DNA of 48,410 nucleotides from Collinsella sp. UBA6357. Its GTDB lineage: Bacteria; Actinomycetota; Coriobacteriia; Coriobacteriales; Coriobacteriaceae. The notes under the pieces were generated by a model. It searched no databases and was not told where the DNA came from. It saw nothing but the letters and a program-made list of their open reading frames with translations. Position 1 is the first letter of the stretch; every line of letters starts with the position of its first letter. The position numbers and the translations under genes are program-made. The stretch is taken from contig DJRP01000019.1 of NCBI GenBank assembly GCA_002437815.1, forward strand, positions 1 to 48,410, written 5' to 3'. Below, in pieces: positions 14,839-21,689 of the stretch.

Positions 14839-15843
14839 ATGAAGATCAACCACGCCATCCTGCATATCCTGGACTTTGACTCCGCGGTCAACGTCATGAG
14901 CCAGCGCGAGCTCGATCTCGAGAGCCGCACCGTGCGCTCGTTCGTGACCACGCATCTGCGCCGCGCGCGCACCTCGGCCGACAACAAGCGCGCGACATTT
15001 GCCGAGGATTCGGCGTTTGGCGGCGAGCTCAAGGGCTATTTCTTCGGCGAGCGCGAGTTCGTGGACCTGTCTCAGCAGATCGCGGAGTTCATCAGCTCCG
15101 AGCTTACCAAGTGCGAAAAGGCCGAGTCGACCGATGTGCTCGTGGCCGATTTTGACGATGACGAGGATGCCCGCTGGTTTGCCGTGATGCTGTTGGGTTC
15201 CAAGCAGGCCTTTATGCACGAGGTGGGCCGCGAGGAGGGCGAGGTCCGCAACGATATCGCGCGCCACTATGCCATCCTGCCCAACCCTTCGCAGAAGGTG
15301 CCGAGCTATGCCATCGTGCGCGCGAGCACCATGGAGATCGGTTATGTGGACAAGAAGCGCAAGATCGCGGGCGAGGACCGCATGCTCATCCCTGACGGCC
15401 TTCTTCAGTGCGATACGGGTGTCTCGGGCAAGGAGGTCATCGACACGGTGACGCGCGTGGTCGAGGAGGTTGCCGAGGAGCATGGCGCCAATACGGCCGT
15501 GGCGCTTGCCAAGGTCAAGGCGGCCGTGGCCGAGAAGGTCGAGGACGATGAGGAGTTGCCGCCTTGGGATATCGTCGATGAGGTCTTCGAGGACGAGCCG
15601 GTCATCAAAGAGAGCGTCCGTGCCGCCCTCACCGAGGAGAAGCTGCCCGAGCGCGTGCCCGTTGAACGCAAACAGGTCGAGCGTGCCGCTGTGCGCAACC
15701 ACAAGATTCGCACCGACACGGGTATCGAGATCAGCTTTCCGGCCGAGATGGGCTCGAACTCCGAGTACATCGAGTTCGTCAACGAGCCCAACGGTCTCAT
15801 CTCGATCGAGCTCAAGAACATCGGCAGTATCGAGAATCGTTAG
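14839..15843 (+). CDS. Nucleoid-associated protein (NdpA/YejK family)
   Basis: The 334-residue product fits the 37-kDa nucleoid-associated protein family. It starts INHAILHILDF, has HLRRARTSADNKRATF in the first third, then a FVDLSQQIAEFISSEL helix, a central strand-rich part (STDVLVADFDDDEDARWFAVMLLGS) and PSYAIVRASTMEIGYVDKKRKIAGED, and ends GSNSEYIEFVNEPNGLISIELKNIG. Family members coat or bind nucleoid DNA; their exact role is not settled. The ATG at 14839 is the first start that precedes the conserved first strand. The frame extends to 14740, but that part overlaps the previous gene. CTATACT at 14795-14801 may be the promoter's -10 box. Confidence 0.85.
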   Translation: MKINHAILHILDFDSAVNVMSQRELDLESRTVRSFVTTHLRRARTSADNKRATFAEDSAFGGELKGYFFGEREFVDLSQQIAEFISSELTKCEKAESTDVLVADFDDDEDARWFAVMLLGSKQAFMHEVGREEGEVRNDIARHYAILPNPSQKVPSYAIVRASTMEIGYVDKKRKIAGEDRMLIPDGLLQCDTGVSGKEVIDTVTRVVEEVAEEHGANTAVALAKVKAAVAEKVEDDEELPPWDIVDEVFEDEPVIKESVRAALTEEKLPERVPVERKQVERAAVRNHKIRTDTGIEISFPAEMGSNSEYIEFVNEPNGLISIELKNIGSIENR

Positions 15844-15883
15844 ACTGCACGGAAGGTACGCATTTCGCCAAGATGCCCCTGAC

Positions 15884-15966
15884 GTTCAAGTTCGACTTTC
15901 CAACAAAAAGAGTCCTGGTAATTCGTTTTACCAGGACTCTTTTCCGTTGGAAAGTCGAACTTCAAC
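15884..15966. terminator. Long bidirectional terminator hairpin
   Basis: Two nested perfect stems lie between convergent genes. AAGTTCGACTTTCCAAC (15888-15904) pairs with 15946-15962, and AAAAGAGTCCTGGTAA (15906-15921) pairs with 15928-15943, with loop TTCGTT. Poly-A/poly-T on both sides of the inner stem allows use from either strand. Confidence 0.85.
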
Positions 15967-15980
15967 GGAGGCGCGGAGCG

Positions 15981-16700
15981 CTACAGCTGGCGCAGGCCTT
16001 CCTCGAGGCCGGTCTTGCTGTTGGTCTTCTCGTCGCGCATCTTGATGACACGGGCGGGGACGCCGGCCACCACGGCTCCGGCGGGAACGTCCTCCACGCA
16101 CACGGCGCCGGCGGCAACTACGGCGCCCTTGCCCACGCGCACGCCCTCGAGCACGACGGCGTTGGCACCGATCATGACGTCGTCCTCGATGATGACGGGT
16201 GTGGCGCTCGCGGGCTCCACCACGCCGGCGAGCACGGTACCAGCGCCGATGTGGCAGTTCTTGCCCACGGTGGCACGGCCGCCTAGCACGGCGCCCATGT
16301 CGATCATGGAGCCCTCGCCGATCACCGAGCCGATGTTGATGATGGCACCCATCATGATGACGGCGCGGTCACCGATCTCGACGCGGTCGCGGATGATCGC
16401 GCCCGGCTCGATGCGGGCGTTGATGCCCTTGAGGTCGAGCATGGGCACGGCGGAGTTACGGCAGTCGTTCTCGACATCGTAATAATCGATGGAATCGGCG
16501 TTGGCGTCGAGGATGGCCTTGAGCGCGTCCCAGTCGCCGAAGACGGTCTTGCCGCGGCGGCCGCCGTAGACATGCGCGTCGCCCCAATTGACCTTCATGC
16601 CGGGCTTCTCGCGCACATAGAGCTTGACGGGCGTCTTTTTGGGTGCGGTGGCGATGTAGTTGATGATCTCCTGTGCATTCATCTCGGCTGCAGTGCTCAT
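15981..16700 (-). CDS. dapH: Tetrahydrodipicolinate N-acetyltransferase
   Basis: DapH acetylates 2,3,4,5-tetrahydrodipicolinate with acetyl-CoA, giving N-acetyl-2-amino-6-oxopimelate, the first committed step of the acetylase branch to diaminopimelate and lysine. The 239-residue product has the N-terminal helical part (EIINYIATAPKKTPVKLYV) and then a left-handed beta-helix of hexapeptide repeats (IEPGAIIRDRVEIGDRAVI, IGEGSMIDMGAVLGGRATVG, NAVVLEGVRVGKGAVVAAG). The length matches the DapH family. The ATG at 16700 follows AAAGGAG at 9 bases. It is the last gene of the lysine operon, 78 bases after dapB, with a hairpin in that gap and a long terminator downstream. Confidence 0.95.
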   Translation of the reverse strand: MSTAAEMNAQEIINYIATAPKKTPVKLYVREKPGMKVNWGDAHVYGGRRGKTVFGDWDALKAILDANADSIDYYDVENDCRNSAVPMLDLKGINARIEPGAIIRDRVEIGDRAVIMMGAIINIGSVIGEGSMIDMGAVLGGRATVGKNCHIGAGTVLAGVVEPASATPVIIEDDVMIGANAVVLEGVRVGKGAVVAAGAVCVEDVPAGAVVAGVPARVIKMRDEKTNSKTGLEEGLRQL

Positions 16701-16740
16701 GGAATGTGTCTCCTTTGCTGGTAATGATTGACTGCCTGAA

Positions 16741-16775
16741 AGGCGGGGCAACCGATCCGTTCGTTTGCCCCGCCT
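16741..16775. promoter_or_regulatory. Intercistronic hairpin between dapB and dapH
   Basis: AGGCGGGGCAA (16741-16751) pairs perfectly with TTGCCCCGCCT (16765-16775), 13-nt loop. On the minus strand only TTT follows, so it is a weak terminator at best. It may lower dapH expression or mark an RNA processing site. Confidence 0.6.
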
Positions 16776-16778
16776 GTG

Positions 16779-17522
16779 TTATTCGAACATGACCTGGTCG
16801 AAGGTATAGAAGCCCGGCTCGCGTGCGATGAGCTTTTGGGCGGCGGCAAGGGCGCCGTTCACGAAGATCTGGCGGCTCGTGGCGCGATGCGTGAGCGTGA
16901 CCTCCTCGTCCTGGCCAAAGAAACTCACCTCGTGCACGCCGGCCACGGTGCCGCCGCGCAGACTGTGCATGCCGATCTCCTTGGGGTCGCGCGCGCCGCA
17001 CATGCCCTCGCGGCCATAGACGGGATGATAGCCGGCCTCGGGCTCGGCCTCCACCACGGCGTCGAGCAGCAGCTTGGCCGTGCCGCTCGGGGCGTCGACC
17101 TTTTGGTTGTGGTGCGTCTCGACGATCTCGCAGTCAAAGCCCGGCAGCTCGCGTGTGGCCTGCGACACCAGATGGCGCAGGGCGGCGATACCGATGGAGT
17201 AGTTGCCCGAGTGCATGACGCGAGCGTGTTCGCCCAGCTCGCGCAAACGGTCCATCTGGTCGGTCGTGTAGCCCGTGGTGCCGCTGACCAGTGCGGCGCC
17301 CGTGCGCTCGACATAGGCCGCGACGGCGTCGAAGGTGACGACGTTTGAGAAATCGATGATGATGTCGGCCGCCGGAGCCTTCTCGAGCTCGCCCAGGTCG
17401 AAGCCGATCTGGGCGACGATATCGAACACGGGGTTGCCGTCGGCGTCCCTCATGTCCTCGGCGGTGGTGCGGATGAGCGAGCCCATACGGCCCGTTCCCA
17501 TAATGACGGTCCTAATCAACAA
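16779..17522 (-). CDS. dapB: 4-hydroxy-tetrahydrodipicolinate reductase
   Basis: DapB reduces the DapA product to tetrahydrodipicolinate with NAD(P)H. The 247-residue protein shows the nucleotide motif VIMGTGRMGSLI, DIIIDFSN, SGTTGYTTDQM, NYSIGIAAL, and the catalytic signature EIVETHHNQKVDAPSGTAK. The start is a TTG at 17522, with AAGGGAG 6 bases upstream. The first ATG in frame would remove the strand before the Gly-rich motif. The start overlaps the dapA stop by 11 bases (TTGTTGATTAG), so translation is probably coupled. The length is slightly short but complete for the family. Confidence 0.95.
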   Translation of the reverse strand: MLIRTVIMGTGRMGSLIRTTAEDMRDADGNPVFDIVAQIGFDLGELEKAPAADIIIDFSNVVTFDAVAAYVERTGAALVSGTTGYTTDQMDRLRELGEHARVMHSGNYSIGIAALRHLVSQATRELPGFDCEIVETHHNQKVDAPSGTAKLLLDAVVEAEPEAGYHPVYGREGMCGARDPKEIGMHSLRGGTVAGVHEVSFFGQDEEVTLTHRATSRQIFVNGALAAAQKLIAREPGFYTFDQVMFE

Positions 17523-18402
17523 GACCAGCTCCCTTCAGAGCCTCGATGAGCTGTTCACGCGTGGCATCCGCCATGGGGCACAGCGGCATGCGATAGTTTG
17601 CCTCGATCATACCCATGCTCGCGAGTGCCTCCTTGACGGGGATCGGGTTGACCTCGCTAAAGAGCGCAGCGATGAGCGGTTGGCCCGCAACCTGGATATC
17701 GCGGGCGCGCTTGACATCGCCGTCGAGGTAGGCGCGGCACATCTCATGCACGAGCTGGGGCTGGATGTCGGCCCACACACTGATGGTGCCCGAGGCTCCC
17801 AGGCTCATGAGCGGCACGGTGAGCGCGTCCTCGCCCGAGTACATGCGGAAGTCGTCCCCGAGCAGGTGTGCGATCTTGGCGGCGAAGGCCACGTCGCCCG
17901 AGGCCTCCTTGATGCCCATGATGTTGGGGTGTGCCGCCAGGCGCTCGACGTTCTTGACGCTGATGGAGCAGCCGCAGCGCCCCGGGATGTTGTAGAGAAT
18001 GCAGGGAATGTCCACCGCATCGGCGACGGTCTTGAAGTGGTTGTAGATGCCCTCTTCGTTGGACTTGTTGTAGTAGGGCGTGATGAGCAGCAGGCCGTCG
18101 GCGCCCAGACCCTGATAGGTGAGGGACTTGATGAGCATCGTCTGCGTGGAGTTGGAGCCCGAGCCGGCGATGACGGGGATGCGTCCCGCGACCTGCTTGA
18201 CCACGGCCGCGACGACGGAGTTGTCCTCATCGTCGGTCATCGTGGCGCTCTCGCCGGTGGTGCCGAGCGTGAGGATGGCGTCGGTGCCGTTTTGGAGGTG
18301 GAAGTCGACGAGACGCTCGAGCGCGTCGAAATCGACGCTGCCGTCCTTCTTGAACGGCGTGACGAGGGCGACGATCGAGCCCTCGAGGTTGCGGATATCC
18401 AT
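17512..18402 (-). CDS. dapA: 4-hydroxy-tetrahydrodipicolinate synthase, internal start in the lysA-dapA frame
   Basis: This is the DapA part read from its own ATG at 18402, giving 296 residues, the normal DapA length. AAGGAG lies 6 bases before the ATG, inside the end of the lysA reading frame. DapA condenses pyruvate with aspartate semialdehyde. Motifs seen are GSIVALVTPFKKDGSVD at the N-terminus, TLGTTGESATM (hydroxyl-bearing residues of the active site), ILYNIPGRCG (catalytic Tyr and the carboxylate-binding Arg) and GIKEASGD (Schiff-base Lys). The strong internal ribosome site suggests independent translation in addition to any fusion protein. Its stop overlaps the dapB start. Confidence 0.85.
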   Translation of the reverse strand: MDIRNLEGSIVALVTPFKKDGSVDFDALERLVDFHLQNGTDAILTLGTTGESATMTDDEDNSVVAAVVKQVAGRIPVIAGSGSNSTQTMLIKSLTYQGLGADGLLLITPYYNKSNEEGIYNHFKTVADAVDIPCILYNIPGRCGCSISVKNVERLAAHPNIMGIKEASGDVAFAAKIAHLLGDDFRMYSGEDALTVPLMSLGASGTISVWADIQPQLVHEMCRAYLDGDVKRARDIQVAGQPLIAALFSEVNPIPVKEALASMGMIEANYRMPLCPMADATREQLIEALKGAGLVD

Positions 18403-19821
18403 GTTCTTCTCCTTCGCTTGTGCGATCTGGATGCGCTTGTTCCATTGGGCGGCGACGGCGGTGCGCTCGTCCTCGGCGCGACGGCGCGCCGTGAGCGCGC
18501 GGCTCTTGGCGAGCAGCTCGCGGCCGCAGGGCAGCACGTCGAGCGTGGCAAAGTAATCGCCGGGGCGCTCGGCGCGGCGGATGAGCTCGGCCGAGCCGTC
18601 GGGGCGCAGCAGCACCTCGGCGGAGCGCAGGCGGCCGTTGTAGTTGTAGCCCATGGAGTAGCCGTGGGCTCCGGAGTCGTGGATCACGAGCAGGTCGCCC
18701 ATGTCGATATGGGGCAGCTCGCGGTCGATGGCGAACTTGTCGTTGTTCTCGCAGAGGTTGCCGGTGATGTCGTAGGTGTTGGTGACGGGGGCGGCGGTCT
18801 TGTTGGGCCCGCCCGCCTGGCCGACGACGCTCACGTGGTGGTAGGCGCCGTACATGGCGGGGCGGATGAGGTCGACGGCGCTCGCATCGACACCGATATA
18901 GTCCTTGTAGATCTTTTTCTCGTGGATCGCCTTGGTGACGAGGCACCCGTAGGGCCCCATCATAAAACGTCCCATCTCGGTCGCGATGGCCACGTCGCCC
19001 ATCCCCGCGGGCACGAGGATCTCCTCATAGGCCGCGCGCACACCCGCGCCGATGGCGTGGATGTCGTTGGCCTGCTGCTCGGGGCGGTAGGGGATCCCGA
19101 CGCCGCCCGACAGGTTGATGAAGGCCACGTGCGCGCCGGTCTCGCGTTCAAGCTTCACGGCGAGCTCGAAGAGGATGCGTGCAAGCTTGGGATAGTAGTC
19201 GTTGGTGACGGTGTTGCTGGCGAGGAAGGCGTGGATGCCAAAGTGCTCGGCGCCTTTGGCCTTGAGCTGCCGGAATGCCTCGAAGAGCTGCTCGGTCGTC
19301 ATGCCGTACTTGGAGTCGCCGGGGTTGTCCATGATGCCGTTTGACAGTTGGAAGAGACCACCGGGGTTGAAACGGCAGCTCACCGTCTGGGGAATGGGGC
19401 CTGCCACGCGCTCGAAGAACTCGATGTGACTGATATCGTCGAAGTTGACGATGGCGCCGAGCTTGTTGGCGAGCGCAAAATCCGCCGCCGGCGTGTCGTT
19501 CGACGAGAACATGATGTCGTGTCCCGTGATGCCGAGCGAGCGGGCGATCATGAGCTCGGTGTAACTCGAGCAGTCGCAGCCGCAGCCGTATTCGTTGAGG
19601 ATGGAGATGAGCGCCGGGTTGGGGTTTGCCTTGACGGCGAAATACTCCTTGAAGCCGGGGTTCCACGCGAAAGCGTCGCGTACCTCCTGGATGTTGCGGC
19701 GGATACCCGCCTCGTCATAGAGATGGAAGGGCGTGGGAAACTGCTCGACGATATGCTCGAGCGTCTCTTTGTCCACAAACGGCTGCTTGGTCGCGTATGC
19801 CTCGTTGGGGGTCAATGCCAT
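17512..19821 (-). CDS. LysA-DapA fusion: diaminopimelate decarboxylase joined to dihydrodipicolinate synthase
   Basis: One uninterrupted frame of 769 codons covers two enzymes. Residues 1-430 are diaminopimelate decarboxylase (fold-type III): PLP lysine in YFAVKANPNPALI, SGGVGIPY, EMGRFMMGPYG, and CENNDKFAIDREL with the catalytic Cys. Residues 431-473 are a charged Ala/Arg/Lys-rich linker. Residues 474-769 are dihydrodipicolinate synthase. LysA makes lysine from meso-diaminopimelate, and DapA catalyses the first committed step, so the chain joins the last and first enzymes. ATG 19821 follows GAGG. A lysine riboswitch lies upstream. The two genes are normally separate. Because DapA has its own start site, both a fusion and free DapA could be made; loss of the lysA stop codon explains the arrangement. 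Confidence 0.85.
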   Translation of the reverse strand: MALTPNEAYATKQPFVDKETLEHIVEQFPTPFHLYDEAGIRRNIQEVRDAFAWNPGFKEYFAVKANPNPALISILNEYGCGCDCSSYTELMIARSLGITGHDIMFSSNDTPAADFALANKLGAIVNFDDISHIEFFERVAGPIPQTVSCRFNPGGLFQLSNGIMDNPGDSKYGMTTEQLFEAFRQLKAKGAEHFGIHAFLASNTVTNDYYPKLARILFELAVKLERETGAHVAFINLSGGVGIPYRPEQQANDIHAIGAGVRAAYEEILVPAGMGDVAIATEMGRFMMGPYGCLVTKAIHEKKIYKDYIGVDASAVDLIRPAMYGAYHHVSVVGQAGGPNKTAAPVTNTYDITGNLCENNDKFAIDRELPHIDMGDLLVIHDSGAHGYSMGYNYNGRLRSAEVLLRPDGSAELIRRAERPGDYFATLDVLPCGRELLAKSRALTARRRAEDERTAVAAQWNKRIQIAQAKEKNMDIRNLEGSIVALVTPFKKDGSVDFDALERLVDFHLQNGTDAILTLGTTGESATMTDDEDNSVVAAVVKQVAGRIPVIAGSGSNSTQTMLIKSLTYQGLGADGLLLITPYYNKSNEEGIYNHFKTVADAVDIPCILYNIPGRCGCSISVKNVERLAAHPNIMGIKEASGDVAFAAKIAHLLGDDFRMYSGEDALTVPLMSLGASGTISVWADIQPQLVHEMCRAYLDGDVKRARDIQVAGQPLIAALFSEVNPIPVKEALASMGMIEANYRMPLCPMADATREQLIEALKGAGLVD

Positions 19822-19834
19822 GTAGTGTGTACCT

Positions 19835-19899
19835 CGCTATCCAGACGGCGCCATCTGCGCACCTGGTCCGCATAGCGTGGACCCTGTGTCCGGATAGCG
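19835..19899 (-). promoter_or_regulatory. Expression platform of the lysine riboswitch
   Basis: In the RNA, CGCUAUCC (19899-19892) can pair with GGAUAGCG (19842-19835), which touches the lysA ribosome site GAGG (19835-19832). A competing hairpin GGUCC...GGACC (19883-19865) carries another CGCUAU in its loop. No T-run is present, so control of translation is likelier than termination. Confidence 0.5.
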
Positions 19900-19904
19900 C
19901 TCCC

Positions 19905-20055
19905 GCATTGCTGCAGACAGTCCTGCGGGTGTTTCCCGCAGGCCCACCAAGCCACCCGTGCCCGGGAGTCTCAGTTCGGCGGGTTTCGCCTCCCCACGGG
20001 GTCGATGCCTGCCGGCTCGCCCGCGGATCTTCGTGCCCGCGCCTCTATCAAGTGG
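19905..20055 (-). promoter_or_regulatory. Lysine riboswitch (L box) aptamer
   Basis: Read on the minus strand, the leader shows the conserved lysine-riboswitch elements in order: GATAGAGGCGCG, ACGAAGATC, GGGGAGGCGAAACCCGCCGA, GGGTGGCTTGGTGGG, a CCTGCGGGAAACACCCGCAGG hairpin-type arm, and the closing ACTGTC. Spacing and order fit the five-helix aptamer. It binds free lysine and here sits directly upstream of lysA-dapA. Confidence 0.88.
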
Positions 20056-20059
20056 TATG

Positions 20060-20088
20060 ACCCTACCATGATTCACTTTAGTTAACAA
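20060..20088 (-). promoter_or_regulatory. Promoter of the lysine operon
   Basis: On the minus strand, TTGTTA (20088-20083) and TAGGGT (20065-20060) are separated by 17 bases. Transcription would begin just upstream of the riboswitch aptamer. Confidence 0.55.
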
Positions 20089-20142
20089 GAGCGAAGCCCC
20101 CGTGATTTTCGGGAAACACGTTCGAAATGCTACAGATGGTAT

Positions 20143-21300
20143 CTAGAGGCCAAGCGACGAGAGGAGTTGGGCACAGCGGTCTCGAATCTCCTCGGCAACG
20201 CAGCGGGCTTTTCGAGGAGGCAGGCCTGCGCTTTTTGCAAGGGCGAGAAGGTCTTCGATTGTGGGGTCGCCGCTTCCGTTCACCGTGGTGGCGTGCTCGT
20301 TGCCAAAAGAAGTGCTGTGGGTGAGGTCGTAGGCGGGGGAGAGGTGCCATGAACCGCTGTCGCAAAGCCAGGCGAAATTGTTGGAGTGATCATCTTGGTT
20401 GTGCGAGAACACGTTAAAGCACATCAGACGGAAGACCTGCCACGCCTGTGTTTGGTCGTGGGTGAGCATCTGCGTGAGTTGGAAGAGATGCGCATAGTCG
20501 AGGACGGGAAAGCGGTGCGAAATCTCAAGCAAGCCCGAGGCCGTGACCATATGGATCCCGTTTCCGTTTGCATCGCGATCGAAGCGCTCGGTTGCAAAGA
20601 AGCCATCGCATGTCGTTGAGGAAAGGAGCTCGGTCGGGGCCATGACGATGCCACATTCACGGGCCGCGATCGAGTAGGCATATTCTATCGAGCCGATCCC
20701 CTTGGGGTCCATGCTCGACGGAAACTTGACGAGCCATTGGCTTGAACCTCGATCGATGTAGGCTTTTGGTCGCGCGCCTGCGGAAGATCCGCCTGCGGCA
20801 TAGGCCTCATCGAGATTGTCAACCGGTTTGTCATCGAGAATCTCGCCGCAAAGTTTCGAGAAAGCGTCGAGATCGTCGATGCGCATTCCGTTGTCGGATA
20901 AAAGCTCGGGCCGATAGCGGAGCGCTCCGCGGCCGCGACTGCCTACGAGGGCGAGCATCGTCAAAGGCGAGATGGCATCGGCATCGACTCCCTGTTGCCT
21001 GAGCATGCGCGACATAAGAAGGGCGCCCCACCCGTCGGGCATGCTGTCTTGAAATACGCCGAAGACGCCATTGAAGGGCTCGGGCTTTGGAATGTAGACG
21101 CCTGGCTTGAGCGGTAGGCTGAGGGGGCTGATAGAGAAGCCGTCCTCGATCCATGCCGGGTCGTATTCGAAGGCTGCGAGCCCTTCGGGGGTTTGCGCGA
21201 GCGTTCCGACGCGACGGTCGTTGATAAAAACGGCAAGTTGCCTGACGCCCTTGCGCAGCACCCGACAATTGATGTGTGTATCTGCCTTAGCGCTGCTCAT
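20143..21300 (-). CDS. hipA: HipA-like toxin kinase
   Basis: The 385-residue protein belongs to the HipA family of serine/threonine kinases, whose best-known member phosphorylates glutamyl-tRNA synthetase and causes growth arrest. The N-terminal HipA_N-like part (LAVFINDRRVGTLAQTPEG, FEYDPAWI, FGVFQDSMPDGWGALL) is followed by the kinase domain, with ARPKAYIDRGSSQWLVKFPSS as nucleotide loop, the catalytic loop HNQDDHSNNFAWL and the metal-binding LSPAYDLTHS. It is shorter than E. coli HipA (440 residues). The ATG at 21300 follows AGGAGG with 6 bases spacing, and the frame overlaps the end of the HTH partner by 14 bases, the usual toxin-antitoxin coupling. A longer frame upstream is only the shadow of hipB. 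Confidence 0.9.
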   Translation of the reverse strand: MSSAKADTHINCRVLRKGVRQLAVFINDRRVGTLAQTPEGLAAFEYDPAWIEDGFSISPLSLPLKPGVYIPKPEPFNGVFGVFQDSMPDGWGALLMSRMLRQQGVDADAISPLTMLALVGSRGRGALRYRPELLSDNGMRIDDLDAFSKLCGEILDDKPVDNLDEAYAAGGSSAGARPKAYIDRGSSQWLVKFPSSMDPKGIGSIEYAYSIAARECGIVMAPTELLSSTTCDGFFATERFDRDANGNGIHMVTASGLLEISHRFPVLDYAHLFQLTQMLTHDQTQAWQVFRLMCFNVFSHNQDDHSNNFAWLCDSGSWHLSPAYDLTHSTSFGNEHATTVNGSGDPTIEDLLALAKSAGLPPRKARCVAEEIRDRCAQLLSSLGL

Positions 21301-21577
21301 CGATGACCTCCTGGATGGAGCGATAGACAGGTTTGGAGAACAGGGCGTCAAGGTCTTGTTCGCAATCGAGTGCTCGGCAGATGCGCACGATCGCCTCGAA
21401 CGATGCCTGCCCCGTTTGCTCAAAACGGCGCAGCGAGCTAAGCGAGACGCCCGAGCGGTCGGACAGTTCTTGCTGCGATAGACGTTTTTTGCGACGCAGT
21501 GTTTTTTCGCGCCGTGCGACTTCTTTGGCCGCCTCGCCCGGTGAAATGAGTTTGGATAGTAGCCCAAGATTGCTCAT
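21287..21577 (-). CDS. hipB: HipB-like XRE antitoxin
   Basis: The 96-residue protein carries an XRE helix-turn-helix at about 30-80 (RLSQQELSDRSGVSLSSLRRFEQTGQAS, then IVRICRALDCEQDLDALF) and a short C-terminal tail. It is placed directly before hipA with a 14-base overlap. Proteins of this kind bind HipA and repress their own operon. The upstream region is AT-rich with an inverted repeat that overlaps the start codon, in keeping with autoregulation. Family and partner are clear; the actual target of the toxin is not. Confidence 0.88.
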   Translation of the reverse strand: MSNLGLLSKLISPGEAAKEVARREKTLRRKKRLSQQELSDRSGVSLSSLRRFEQTGQASFEAIVRICRALDCEQDLDALFSKPVYRSIQEVIDEQR

Positions 21578-21622
21578 ATATTGCTAATACCTCTGTATAG
21601 CTTGTGATTTATAACAATATAT
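21576..21622. promoter_or_regulatory. Likely hipBA operator/promoter
   Basis: The AT-rich gap between divergent hipB and the M20 gene contains ATATATTG (21576-21583) and its inverse CAATATAT (21615-21622). One arm overlaps the hipB start codon. HipB-like proteins usually repress through such repeats. Confidence 0.4.
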
Positions 21623-21689
21623 TAGCACTACTAAATTGCTTTCCAAAGGCGCTATGATTGTCTGCAAAAGCCTTTGGAAAGGACTGCGT

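Noticed and set aside
17335..19344. 669-codon plus-strand ORF opposite lysA-dapA
   Set aside because: It is an antisense shadow of a high-GC gene. Its translation is low-complexity Val/Asp/Gly/His-rich and has no start signal.
21287..21567. Longer N-terminus for HipA (474 codons)
   Set aside because: The extension is the hipB gene read in another frame; ATG 21300 has a perfect ribosome site.
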